From contig OZ255620.1 of NCBI GenBank assembly GCA_965276665.1, forward strand, positions 3,162,001 to 3,226,000: DNA of 64,000 nucleotides. The letters run 5' to 3'. Position 1 is the first letter of the stretch. Every line of letters starts with the position of its first letter. The stretch comes from CAWGJC01 sp965276665. Lineage in GTDB: Bacteria > Pseudomonadota > Alphaproteobacteria > Acetobacterales > Acetobacteraceae. The position numbers and the translations under genes were made by a program. Under the pieces are notes generated by a model. That model ran no database searches. It was not told where the DNA came from and saw nothing but the letters and a program-made list of their open reading frames with translations. Shown piece by piece: positions 35,874-44,422 of this stretch.

Positions 35874-36629
35874 TCATCGTGCCCGCCGCCCCGGCCGGGC
35901 GACGACGCTCATCGGCTCGTTCAGAAGATGCCGGTAGCGTTTGCGCACGAGATGCTCGAGCGCGGTGACATGGCGTTCCATCCGCTCCGCGGCCGCTTGG
36001 CCGTCGCGCGCGCGGCAGGCATCGAGGATTCCCTGATGCGCCTCCACGACGTGCTGCTGGTTGCCGAACGAGTAGCGCACGCCGTGGTGCTCGCCGCTCG
36101 CGATGATGCTGATGGTGGCCCAGAACGTCTCCAGCACCGTGTTGCCGCTGGCGCGCGCGACGATGCTGTGGAAGACGCGGTTCTCCTCGATGAATGCGTC
36201 CTGATCGTCCGCGATCGCGGCCATGCGGGTGATCGAGGCGGCCATCTCCTCGAAATCCTCCCCCGTGCCGTTCAGCGCCGCCTCGCGCGCAAGGCTCGGC
36301 TCGACTACTTCGCGTGCCTGCAGGATGGAGATGAACGGCACGTCGTGCAGGCGCAGGAACACGGATAATCCGTGCGCGAGAATCCCGATGCTCGGCCGTC
36401 GCACAAGGATGCCGCCGCCTGGTCCCTGGCGAAGCTCGAGCACACCTTGGGATTCGAGAATGCGCAGGCTCTCGCGCAAGGTGGGCCGGCTTACGCTGAA
36501 CCGTGCGAGCAGATCGGATTCGGTGCCGATGCTGGTGCCGGGCTGCAGACCGGCCTCGACGATGGTGTCGAGCAATCGCTGCGCGACCTGCTCCGCCTTG
36601 CTTTTGGGGCTGAAAACCAGTGCGTCCAT
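35874..36629 (-). CDS. GntR-family regulator, FCD type
   Basis: 251 residues. The HTH domain (SDLLARFSVSRPTLRESLRILESQGVLELRQGPGGG, about 32-67) is followed by an FCD domain with likely metal histidines (DQDAFIEENRVFHSIVARASGN; VEAHQGILDACRARDGQAA; RMERHVTALEHL). The start ATG 36629 overlaps the upstream crotonase stop by one base (TGATG), so it is translated as part of the operon. It probably senses an acyl-CoA or free acid and controls the operon in which it is embedded. A much longer open frame upstream has no homology. Confidence 0.9.
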   Translation of the reverse strand: MDALVFSPKSKAEQVAQRLLDTIVEAGLQPGTSIGTESDLLARFSVSRPTLRESLRILESQGVLELRQGPGGGILVRRPSIGILAHGLSVFLRLHDVPFISILQAREVVEPSLAREAALNGTGEDFEEMAASITRMAAIADDQDAFIEENRVFHSIVARASGNTVLETFWATISIIASGEHHGVRYSFGNQQHVVEAHQGILDACRARDGQAAAERMERHVTALEHLVRKRYRHLLNEPMSVVARPGRRAR

Positions 36630-37459
36630 CAGGATGGTTCCCACCGGCGCGCGAAACGTGGTGGCCGCTTCTCCGCAAAGGCCGCGAGTCCTTCCGCATA
36701 GTCCGACGAACCGAACACCGTGGCGAGCGCATCCCGCTCGACCGCGAGCCCTTCCGCGAGCGGCCGCTCGATGCCGCGCAGCACGGTGCGTTTCAGCAAC
36801 GCCGCGGTGCGCGGTGCGCGTGACGCAAGCAGCGCCGCGCGCTGGGCGATTGCGGCATCGAACGCATCGTCCGCCACCACGTCGTTCACCAGGCCGATTT
36901 CCCATGCGCGGCGCGCGCTGATCGGCTCACCGGTCAGCATCATCTCGAGGGCGCGAGAGATGCCGATCAACCGCGGCAGTCGCTGGGTGCCGCCGGCCCC
37001 GGGAATGACGCCAATCCGTGCCTCGGTGAGCCCGATCGTCGCGCTCTCCGCGGCGATGCGGAGATCGCAGGCAAGCGCCAGCTCGCAGCCGCCGCCGAAC
37101 GCAAGCCCGTTCAGCGCGGCGATCACCGGCATCGGCGCCGCGGCCACGGCATCGACCATAGTGTTGATGGCGCGATTGTGCGCACGCCGCGCCGCCTCGT
37201 CCATGGCCTGGCGCTCCTTCAGATCGGCACCCGCGGAGAAGCTGCGTCCGCTGCCGCGGATCACCAGCACGGTCGCATCGCGAGCATCGTCCACGGCGCA
37301 CCGGAGCGCCTCCGTCATCGCGACGCCTAGCGCATTCAGCCGCGGTGGCCGGTCCAGGCGGAGTTGAACGATGCCGGATGCGGCGTCGCGCTCGACGACG
37401 AGCCCGCTCTCCGAGGGTTCGCTGCCTGATTGGAATGTCGCCAGGGGGTCTTCGGCCAT
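36629..37459 (-). CDS. enoyl-CoA hydratase (crotonase family)
   Basis: 276 residues. Motifs are GRSFSAGADLKERQAM, AALNGLAFGGGCELALACDLR, and the catalytic LTEARIGVIPGAGGTQRLPRLIG with both glutamates and the GGTQRL consensus, so true hydratase activity is likely. The C-terminus is GLAAFAEKRPPRFARRWEP. The start is ATG 37459 (MAEDPLATFQ) with AGGAAAG upstream. It is co-transcribed with the CoA-transferase and GntR genes. Confidence 0.92.
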   Translation of the reverse strand: MAEDPLATFQSGSEPSESGLVVERDAASGIVQLRLDRPPRLNALGVAMTEALRCAVDDARDATVLVIRGSGRSFSAGADLKERQAMDEAARRAHNRAINTMVDAVAAAPMPVIAALNGLAFGGGCELALACDLRIAAESATIGLTEARIGVIPGAGGTQRLPRLIGISRALEMMLTGEPISARRAWEIGLVNDVVADDAFDAAIAQRAALLASRAPRTAALLKRTVLRGIERPLAEGLAVERDALATVFGSSDYAEGLAAFAEKRPPRFARRWEPS

Positions 37460-37475
37460 GTCGTGCACGTCTTTC

Positions 37476-38774
37476 CTAGGCCGGCTGCCTCTGCGATGGA
37501 GCGACTGGGGCAGCGCGAGCATTCAGCACGTCGCGGAAATCCGGATGCGCGATCGCGGCCAGCCGTCGCGCGCGCTCGCCAAGGGTGCAGCCACGCAGAT
37601 CGGCGACGCCGTGCTCGGTGATGAAGACGTCGACATCCGAGCGTGCCGTCGTCACCGGTCGTCCTTCCAGCGAGCGCACGATGCGTGAGACACGCCCGTC
37701 CGACGTCGTCGAGGGCAGCGCGATGATGGCGCGACCACCGGGCGAAAGCTGCGCGCCACGTACAAAATCGACCTGGCCGCCGACGGCGCCGAGATAGCGC
37801 CCGGCCGCCTCCTCGGCATTCACCTGGCCCGTCAGGTCGACCTCGATCGCCGAGTTGACCGCATGCAGCGCATGCAGGCGGGCCATCACGGCGGGGTTGT
37901 GGGTGTATTCGACCGAACGCATCGCAATGGCGGCATTGCGATCCGCATGGTCGAACAGGCGGCGGGTGCCGAACAGGCCGCCGCTGACCGACACGCCGGG
38001 ATCGAGCCTCTTCCGCGCATTCGTCACGACACCACGCTCGACCATGTCGACGAACACGTCGGACACCACGCCGGTGTGGATGCCGAGGTCACGGTGGTTG
38101 AACAGCGCCCGCGCGACGGCGACCGGCAGCGTGCCGATGCCGAGCTGCAATGTCGCGCCGTCGGGGATCAGGGCTGCCACATGCTGCGCGACCGCCGCTT
38201 CCGTCGCGGAGGGTTCGGGATCAGGCATCAGGATCTCATCACCGTCGGCCGCGACGAGATGATCGATCGAATCGGTGTCGATGAGCGCATCTTCCGACGT
38301 GATCGGCAGCCGCTCGTCGAGCTCGGCCACCACGATGCGCGCCGATTGCACGAGCGCCGCCGTGTAGTCGGCGATGACGCCGAGCGTCATCCGGCCAGTC
38401 TCCACATGCGGGCGCACGCGGATCAGCGCGACGTCGACGGGCAGCGCGCGCGAGCGCAGCAGGGCCGGCACGGTCGAGACATGGACCGGCAGGATCTCGA
38501 CGCCGCCGCCCGCCACCACGCGACGGTTGCTGCCGGCGCCGTTGAGGCCGGTCATCGCGAACTGTTTTGCAAGCTCGGGCGACAAGGTCCGGCTGCTCGA
38601 CAGGCCGAAGAAGAGGCGGATCGGCGGCAGCTCGCGGCGCTGCTCCACGAGCCGGCGTGTCAGGCCGAGCGGTTCGCCGGTGCCCTGCGGCCAGGCGACG
38701 GTGTCACCCGGACGCAGGATGGCGCGGAAGTCGAAACCGGAACTGGGAGTCGGCATGGAAGCCGCGACTTTCAT
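37476..38774 (-). CDS. CoA-transferase of the acetyl-CoA hydrolase / 4-hydroxybutyrate CoA-transferase family
   Basis: 432 residues. LQLGIGTLPVAVARALFNHRDLGIHTG, GGLFGTRRLFDHADRN, FVRGAQLSPGGRAIIALPSTTSDGRVSRIV and FITEHGVADLRGCTLGERARRL define the family. It would load CoA from an acyl-CoA onto the imported acid. At the place where Cat1/AarC-type enzymes carry the catalytic glutamate (HTE in my memory of those families) this protein has Gly (GIHTGVVSD). Some related subfamilies seem to share this. The ATG at 38774 overlaps the binding-protein stop by 4 bases (ATGA). Yersinia RipA, an itaconate CoA-transferase, belongs to the same broad family. Confidence 0.85.
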   Translation of the reverse strand: MKVAASMPTPSSGFDFRAILRPGDTVAWPQGTGEPLGLTRRLVEQRRELPPIRLFFGLSSSRTLSPELAKQFAMTGLNGAGSNRRVVAGGGVEILPVHVSTVPALLRSRALPVDVALIRVRPHVETGRMTLGVIADYTAALVQSARIVVAELDERLPITSEDALIDTDSIDHLVAADGDEILMPDPEPSATEAAVAQHVAALIPDGATLQLGIGTLPVAVARALFNHRDLGIHTGVVSDVFVDMVERGVVTNARKRLDPGVSVSGGLFGTRRLFDHADRNAAIAMRSVEYTHNPAVMARLHALHAVNSAIEVDLTGQVNAEEAAGRYLGAVGGQVDFVRGAQLSPGGRAIIALPSTTSDGRVSRIVRSLEGRPVTTARSDVDVFITEHGVADLRGCTLGERARRLAAIAHPDFRDVLNARAAPVAPSQRQPA

Positions 38775-39769
38775 TGCGGCATGAGCAGGATGGAGCCGGG
38801 TTGGATCGCCTCGACGCCCTGCAGCGAGCCCGAGCTCGCCTGGATTGCGATCTCCCGGCGGATGTCGTCCTCCGTCATGATCGGACGCGTCCAGTTCGGC
38901 CCGTCATCCTTGAACACGGTCTTGATCGTCGCGGCGTCGAGTTGCGGATAGGCGTCTGCGAGGAAATGCTGTGCCTTGTCGGGATCCTGGCGCATGAAAC
39001 CGGCCAGCGAGGCGAAGGTCGCCTGCAGCTTCGCCACGATGTCGGGATGCTTCGCCGCATAGGCTTCGCTGGTCTGCAGGCAGGCAGAGCTCGCAGGCTG
39101 GTCCGCGGCGGGCAGCTCGCCCTTCGGCCCGCTGATCCACAGCACGCCGGCGCCGCTCGCCACGGCGGCTGTCGAGAACGGCGCGCCGGCGATGAGGCCC
39201 TGGATCGCGCCGGCCTGGAGCGCGGTGACCATCGCGGGCTGCGCCATGTAGACGAAATGCGGCTGCGCCCTCAGCGCTTCCGCGGCGCTCTTGTAGGGGT
39301 GCGTGTACGCGGAGGTGGCGCTCGGTGTCGCGATGGTCAGCCCATTGAGCGCCTTGAGTTTCTGCTCGATCGCCGCATCGGCGCCCCCGAGCTTGTCGGC
39401 AGCCGATTTGGCGAGCACCAGCGAGCCGGAGAGGCCGCGATAGACGTTCGCGACGATGACCATCTTCTGCCCGCGCACGCGGGCCGCCAGCACCTCGCCC
39501 GGACCGGCGGAGGAGAAGTCGGCCGAGCCGCCAAGCACCGCCGTCATCGCGGCGTTGCCGCTGTCCATCACGATGATCTTCGGCCCGATCCCGTTCTTCT
39601 CGAACAGCCCGGCCTTCTCGGCGATCTGCAGGCCGCCATAGGCGAGCGAGGTGGAGCTCACAGCGATCGTCACCGGCACCAGCGCCGCATCGGCCCACGC
39701 GGCCCGGCGAGCGGTCCCCATCGCGAGAAGCATGGTTGCCCCGAGGGCGGCGCGGCGGGACAACATCAT
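38771..39769 (-). CDS. ABC substrate-binding protein, NMT1/TauA/SsuA type (paralogue B)
   Basis: 332 residues with a Tat-like signal (MMLSRRAALGATMLLAMGTARRAAWA). VTIAVSSTSLAYGGLQIAEKAGLFEKNGIG and IIVMDSGNAAMTAVLGGSADF follow. It is paralogous to 32765-33778 throughout. ATG 39769 (a second ATG follows directly) lies behind GGAGG and overlaps the permease stop (ATGA). It is the receptor most tightly linked to the permease and ATPase genes. Probable ligand: the carboxylic acid degraded by the operon, not a sulfonate. Confidence 0.88.
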   Translation of the reverse strand: MMLSRRAALGATMLLAMGTARRAAWADAALVPVTIAVSSTSLAYGGLQIAEKAGLFEKNGIGPKIIVMDSGNAAMTAVLGGSADFSSAGPGEVLAARVRGQKMVIVANVYRGLSGSLVLAKSAADKLGGADAAIEQKLKALNGLTIATPSATSAYTHPYKSAAEALRAQPHFVYMAQPAMVTALQAGAIQGLIAGAPFSTAAVASGAGVLWISGPKGELPAADQPASSACLQTSEAYAAKHPDIVAKLQATFASLAGFMRQDPDKAQHFLADAYPQLDAATIKTVFKDDGPNWTRPIMTEDDIRREIAIQASSGSLQGVEAIQPGSILLMPQ

Positions 39770-40617
39770 GTGCTTGCCTCCATGTCCACGTTGATGGTGC
39801 CGCTGGCATTCTGCCAGCGCATGACGCGCAGCTCGATGAGCTTGAGCAGGCCGAGAAGAACGAGGCTGATCGCCATCAGCACGACGAGGCCGGCGAAAAC
39901 CTCTGCCGTGTTGAAGAAGGAAGTCGCCTCCTTGATGCGGAATCCGACGCCGGCCTCGGCGGCCACGAACTCGCCGACGATCGCGCCGATCAGGGCATAG
40001 GGCAACCCGATGCGGATCCCGGTGAAGACCCAGACGGCGGCGCAGGGAATCGCGATCTTCGTCCAGACCGCCCATCGGCTGGCGCCGAGCAGCCGCGCAT
40101 TCGCGACGAGATCGCGGTCGATCTGGCGAACGCCCTGGAAAGTGGTGAAGAACACCATGAAGAAGACGAGCATCGCCGCGAACATCACCTTGTTGGCGAC
40201 GCCGATGCCGAACCAGAGCACGAAGAGCGGCGCCAGCGCAATCTTCGGCAGTGTGTAGAGCGAGAGCACGAAGGGCTCGAACAAGGATCCGAGGCGCCGC
40301 ACCCATCCGAGCACGAAGCCGACGAGCGCGCCGGCGACGCTGCCGATCAGGAAGCCGAGTCCCGCCTCGGTGAGTGTCAGGCGAAGATCGGAGACGAGCT
40401 GGCCGGATTGTGCCCAGCGCACCAACGCCATCGCCACCGCACTCGGCCGGCTGGTCCAGAACTCCGTGTGGAAGACCGCCGCGATTCCCTCCCATGCGAC
40501 CAGCACGGCAGCCAGGAGGAGAAGCTGGAGCAGCGGGTCCAGGCCGCGCCAAGCCAGCGGGCGCCACCGCACCCGCAACGATCCGTCATCCCGTGCAAGC
40601 CCGCCTGCATCCGCCAT
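39766..40617 (-). CDS. ABC transporter permease, SsuC/TauC type
   Basis: 283 residues with six or so predicted helices. The coupling motif GASRWAVWTKIAIPCAAVWVFTGIRIGLPYALIGAIVGEF is the EAA loop of this family. The start ATG 40617 (MADAGGLARDDG) is six bases after the ATPase stop; upstream extensions of the frame are antisense noise. It forms an importer with the ATPase at 40623 and the binding protein at 38771. Confidence 0.9.
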   Translation of the reverse strand: MADAGGLARDDGSLRVRWRPLAWRGLDPLLQLLLLAAVLVAWEGIAAVFHTEFWTSRPSAVAMALVRWAQSGQLVSDLRLTLTEAGLGFLIGSVAGALVGFVLGWVRRLGSLFEPFVLSLYTLPKIALAPLFVLWFGIGVANKVMFAAMLVFFMVFFTTFQGVRQIDRDLVANARLLGASRWAVWTKIAIPCAAVWVFTGIRIGLPYALIGAIVGEFVAAEAGVGFRIKEATSFFNTAEVFAGLVVLMAISLVLLGLLKLIELRVMRWQNASGTINVDMEAST

Positions 40618-40622
40618 GTGCG

Positions 40623-41450
40623 CTAATCCACGTCCAACGCCGACCAGAGCTGCTTGAAATACGCGCCGAACGCCTGGTCCGCCTGAATGTCCACCACGTC
40701 GCGCGGGCGCGGCAGGGCGATGTCCACGATGAGCTTCGGCCGGCCGGGGCGACGCGACATGACGACGACCCGATCCGCAAGCGTGATCGCCTCGTGCAGG
40801 TCGTGCGTGACGAAGACGAAGGTTGCGCCCGTCTCCTGCCAGAGATCCAGGAGCTTGCCATGCATCTTCAGGCGGAGCTGCGCGTCGAGGCTGCCGAACG
40901 GCTCGTCCATGAGATAGACGTTCGGGCCATAGGCAAGCGTGCGCGCGATCATCACGCGCTGCAGCATCCCACCGGAGAGCTGCTTCGGATAGGCCTTCTC
41001 GAAGCCGGTGAGCCCGACCTGCGCGAGCGCGCGCCGCACGCGCTCCGTCATCTCGCCGCGCGGCACACCGCGGAATTCGAGCGGCAGGCGGACATTTCCC
41101 TCGACCGTACGCCACGGCACGCAATAATTCTTCTGCGTGATGTAGCCGACATCGCTGTTGATGCCGTCGACCGGCCGGCCGTCATAATAGACGCGACCCG
41201 ACGACGGGACCAGCGTGCCGGCGATCATGTTGAGCAAGGTCGACTTGCCGCAGCCGCTTGGGCCGACAATGGCGAGAAACTCGCCGCGTCGCACCGAGAG
41301 CGTGGTCGGGCCCATCGCGTGCAGCGGGCCGAAACGCGCGGTCACGGCATCGAAGGTGATGAGCGGCGGCGCGTCGTCGTGCAGCGGGGCGCCGTGCTGC
41401 GCGGCATCCGCCGCCGCGATCGGTGCCCGCATGCCGGTGGCCTCCAGCAT
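40623..41450 (-). CDS. ABC transporter ATPase, SsuB/TauB type
   Basis: 275 residues: Walker A VGPSGCGKSTLLNMIAG, Q-loop VGYITQKNYCVPWRT, signature LSGGMLQRVMIARTLA, Walker B VYLMDEPFGSLD and switch His in FVTHDLHEAITL. It energises the adjacent permease. The likely start is ATG 41450, sharing one base with the MmgE/PrpD stop (TGATG); a GTG three bases earlier is equally possible. The first 30 residues (ATGMRAPIAAADAAQH) are extra compared with most homologues. Confidence 0.9.
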   Translation of the reverse strand: MLEATGMRAPIAAADAAQHGAPLHDDAPPLITFDAVTARFGPLHAMGPTTLSVRRGEFLAIVGPSGCGKSTLLNMIAGTLVPSSGRVYYDGRPVDGINSDVGYITQKNYCVPWRTVEGNVRLPLEFRGVPRGEMTERVRRALAQVGLTGFEKAYPKQLSGGMLQRVMIARTLAYGPNVYLMDEPFGSLDAQLRLKMHGKLLDLWQETGATFVFVTHDLHEAITLADRVVVMSRRPGRPKLIVDIALPRPRDVVDIQADQAFGAYFKQLWSALDVD

Positions 41451-42904
41451 CACGCGGCCGCTGCCGGCGTCAGCGCCGCGATGAGGGTGCCAATGTCGTC
41501 GAGATGCTCGATCCGGCCGACGAGCGCGCCGAGGCGATCCGCAGCGTCGGCCGGCCAGTCGAGCCCGCTGAAGACAAGGCAATCGCGAAGCTTGGTCTCG
41601 AAATCTGCGGTTGCCATCGGTGATTGCGGGTGCCCGCGCGGATAGTCGACGCGGGATTCGAATCGTCCATCCTCGGTTTCCACCACGAGGTGGGTGGGCG
41701 AGATGCTGCGCCCCCATTCGCGCTCGATCGCCGCATCGACATGGCATTCCGTGCGCGCCGCGAGCGCGAGGACGGAGGGGTTGCGCAACCCCTCATCGGT
41801 GAAGTGTCCGAGCAAGACCGGCCCGTCCACGAGCGCACAGGCAACGGTATAGGGAATGCTGAACTGTGCCTGCACGCTTGTGCGCGGCGCCCTGCGCATG
41901 GTGGGCGGCGTGCAGACGGCCTCATGGGCCTGATTGTTCACGCCGACCGTGATGCTGCGCACGCGATCGGCACGAAACCCCGGCTGGGCGCGCACCGCCA
42001 GCGCCGCATCGATCGCGGTATGGTCGAACCGACAGCAGGGATAGGGCTTGTAGCTGAGATCAACGAACTCGAAGCGCTGGCCGAGGTCGCGCCGCAGAAT
42101 CTCGGGATCGAGCGCTCCGCGCAGATAGGTTGCAAAAAGACCGTCCACGCCCTCGAACGTGTTCTGCGCGCCGCGAATGCCGCGCCGCGCGAGCTCGACC
42201 GAGACGATCGCCGCCTTCGCGGCAAGGCCCGGCTGCATGCGTTTCGTCACCGCCGCGTCGCGCGTCACCTGGTGCGTGCCGGCCGCGTGGCTGTAGGCGA
42301 TGCCGATGGCATTGACGGTCTGCCCGGCATCGAGCCCGAGCACGCGCGACGCCGCGGCGGCCGCGCCGAAATAACCGAACAGTGAGGAATAGATGAAACC
42401 GCTGTCGATGATGCCGATCCGTGTCGCAACGCCGAGCCTGCAGACGAGCTCGAGACCAGACGCGATGCCCGCGACGAAATCCGCGCCCCGGCAGCGCCCA
42501 CGCAGTTCCGCGGCGGCAAGCGCGGCGGGAATGACCGAAACGCCGGCGTGCAGAACGGCCGCATCATGCGTGTCATCATAGTCGCGCGCATGCGCCATGA
42601 CGCCGTTCGCCCATGCCGCGTGATGCGCGGGCACGCGTCCGCCGCCGCACCACAGCGTTGCCTGCGGGGCGCCGCCCCAGCCATGCACCAGGTCGAGCAC
42701 CTCGCACACGCCCGGCGCATTTCTCCCGGCGCAGGCGCAGGCCAGCGTATCGAGCAGGTTTCGCCGCGCGGCTTCCAGCACGATGGGCGGCAGGCTTTCG
42801 ACGGCGCAGCCGGCTGCGAATGCAGCATAGGTCGCGGCAAAATCCTCCGCGCCCGAGGCGGTCGGCGCGCCCGGCGCGACGTTCGTGGATGCGATGCCAT
42901 CCAT
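41450..42904 (-). CDS. MmgE/PrpD-family protein
   Basis: 484 residues of the family that includes 2-methylcitrate dehydratase and cis-aconitate decarboxylase. Landmarks are ARRNLLDTLACACAGRNAPG, WANGVMAHARDYDDTHDAAVLHAGVSVIPAALA (with the DYDDTH catalytic-site residues), RVLGLDAGQTVNAIGIAYSHAAGTHQ, and YKPYPCCRFDHTAIDAAL. It is expected to dehydrate, decarboxylate or isomerise a tricarboxylate-like or C5-C7 acid. The ATG at 42904 is divergent from the CaiB-type gene. It is the first gene of a long minus-strand operon, followed directly by transporter genes. Confidence 0.9.
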   Translation of the reverse strand: MDGIASTNVAPGAPTASGAEDFAATYAAFAAGCAVESLPPIVLEAARRNLLDTLACACAGRNAPGVCEVLDLVHGWGGAPQATLWCGGGRVPAHHAAWANGVMAHARDYDDTHDAAVLHAGVSVIPAALAAAELRGRCRGADFVAGIASGLELVCRLGVATRIGIIDSGFIYSSLFGYFGAAAAASRVLGLDAGQTVNAIGIAYSHAAGTHQVTRDAAVTKRMQPGLAAKAAIVSVELARRGIRGAQNTFEGVDGLFATYLRGALDPEILRRDLGQRFEFVDLSYKPYPCCRFDHTAIDAALAVRAQPGFRADRVRSITVGVNNQAHEAVCTPPTMRRAPRTSVQAQFSIPYTVACALVDGPVLLGHFTDEGLRNPSVLALAARTECHVDAAIEREWGRSISPTHLVVETEDGRFESRVDYPRGHPQSPMATADFETKLRDCLVFSGLDWPADAADRLGALVGRIEHLDDIGTLIAALTPAAAA

Positions 42905-43019
42905 CGGCTGGGTCTCCTCCGCGCGGGCACTACCGGCCCGCTGCGCAAAAATATCTAGATGATTTTAAAAAGCCTGTCGAGTACGATCGACGCCAAGCAA
43001 ATCGGGAGAGAACGGACCA
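42905..43019. promoter_or_regulatory. divergent promoter, MmgE operon / CaiB gene
   Basis: 115-base gap with an AT-rich core, AAAAATATCTAGATGATTTT around 42948-42967, containing the perfect palindrome ATCTAGAT at 42953-42960. It is a likely site for the GntR protein encoded within the operon (35874-36629). GGGAGAG at 43002-43008 is the ribosome binding site of the CaiB-type gene. Confidence 0.5.
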
Positions 43020-44243
43020 ATGACGCAGCAGCCAGAGGCACTATCCGGGCAGCAGGCGCCGCCGCTGTCCGGGGTGACTGTGATCGATCTCTCGCATGTC
43101 TATAATGGTCCCTATGCCACGTTCCTGATGGCGATGGCGGGCGCGGATGTGATCAAGGTCGAGCCCCATGGCGGCGAACACCTGCGAAGCCGCGGCGATA
43201 TGGGTGGCGCGGCGCTGCCCTTCGCGATGCTCAACGCCAACAAACGCGCGGTGACGCTCAACCTGAAGGACGAGCGCGGCCGTGCTCTGCTGCGCGAGAT
43301 GGTCGCGCGCGCGGATGTGCTGGTCGAGAATTTCGCGCCCGGCGTCATGGACCGGCTCGGCGTCGGCGCCACCGCATTGCAGGCGATCAATCCGCGCCTC
43401 GTCTACGCATCGAGTTCGGGATACGGCAAGAGTGGTCCGTATCGCGACTTTCCTGCGATGGACCTCGTGATGCAGGCGATGTCCGGCGTCATTGCTGTCA
43501 CCGGCTTCCCTGATCAGCCGCCCGTCAAGGCCGGTCCTGCGGTCTGCGATTTCAGCGCCGGCGTGCACCTCTACGCCGCGGTGGCGACGGCGCTATTCGA
43601 TCGGGAGCGCACGGGGAGGGGGCGCGTCGTCGAGGTCTCGATGCAGGACGCGATTTACGCCTCCCTCGCATCCAACATTGGTATGCACCATTCGAGCCAT
43701 GGCAAGGGGCCGTCGCGCACCGGGAATCGGCATGGCGGGCTCGGCATCTCGCCCTATAACGTTTATCGTGCGAGCGATGGCTATGTCGTCATCAATGCGC
43801 CGGGCGATCAGCATTTCTGTGCCATCCTCGACGTGATCGGCCGCGCCAATCTTCGCGACGATCCGCGTTTCACCACCCGCGGCGCGCGCGTCGAGCACAT
43901 GCTGGAGGTTGACGCGTTGCTGGAAGGCTGGACGTCGCAGCGGCCCAAGCACGAGGTCTCGCGCGATCTGCTGGCGGCCGGCGTGCCGTGCGCGCCGGTG
44001 CGCGAGCTTGGCGAGGTGATCGAGGACGAGAACATGCACGCTCGCGGCAGCCTGCAATGGGTCGACCATCCGGAACTCGGCCACGTGGTGCTGCCGCATA
44101 GTCCGCTGCGCTTCGAGGACACCGCGCGGGTGGCGATGAAGCCGAGCCCACGCCTCGGACAGGACAATGAAAGCGTATTCGCTGACTGGCTCGGGCATCC
44201 GCGCCGGGAGGTCGATGAGATGGCGGCTGACGGCGTAATCTGA
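43020..44243 (+). CDS. family III (CaiB/BaiF) CoA-transferase
   Basis: 407 residues. The opening LSGVTVIDLSHVYNGPYATFLMAMAGADVIKVEPHGGEHLRSRG is typical of formyl-CoA-transferase relatives. The catalytic Asp is expected at 148 in FPAMDLVMQAMSG. TGRGRVVEVSMQDAIYASL and YVVINAPGDQHFCAILDVIGR are typical of the large domain. It moves CoA between carboxylic acids. It is divergent from the MmgE-headed operon, which encodes a different class of CoA-transferase, so the locus has two ways of activating acids. The start is ATG 43020. Confidence 0.93.
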   Translation: MTQQPEALSGQQAPPLSGVTVIDLSHVYNGPYATFLMAMAGADVIKVEPHGGEHLRSRGDMGGAALPFAMLNANKRAVTLNLKDERGRALLREMVARADVLVENFAPGVMDRLGVGATALQAINPRLVYASSSGYGKSGPYRDFPAMDLVMQAMSGVIAVTGFPDQPPVKAGPAVCDFSAGVHLYAAVATALFDRERTGRGRVVEVSMQDAIYASLASNIGMHHSSHGKGPSRTGNRHGGLGISPYNVYRASDGYVVINAPGDQHFCAILDVIGRANLRDDPRFTTRGARVEHMLEVDALLEGWTSQRPKHEVSRDLLAAGVPCAPVRELGEVIEDENMHARGSLQWVDHPELGHVVLPHSPLRFEDTARVAMKPSPRLGQDNESVFADWLGHPRREVDEMAADGVI

Positions 44244-44295
44244 GCGCCTCTCATAGTCTCGGTTTATGGATGACCATAATCAATTTCCAGCATGA

Positions 44296-44324
44296 AGCCG
44301 CCGTGCGGGCGTTGTCAGGCGGCT
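44296..44324. terminator. weak hairpin between convergent units
   Basis: AGCCGCC / GGCGGCT, a 7-bp stem with a 15-base loop, lies 52 bases after the CaiB stop and before the end of the convergent permease operon. No T-run follows, so this is only a candidate terminator. Confidence 0.3.
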
Positions 44325-44422
44325 GAACTGTCGCCAGCCGCGACGTGAGATTGTCAGAACGACCTATCGGGCCGGGCTGAGATCACCCGCTGCTCACAGT
44401 CGCAGCGCGCGCATGCGGGCGC

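Noticed and set aside
41640..41660. GGATTCGAATC resembling a tRNA T-arm
   Set aside because: It lies inside the conserved coding sequence of the MmgE/PrpD gene with no acceptor stem or anticodon arm around it.
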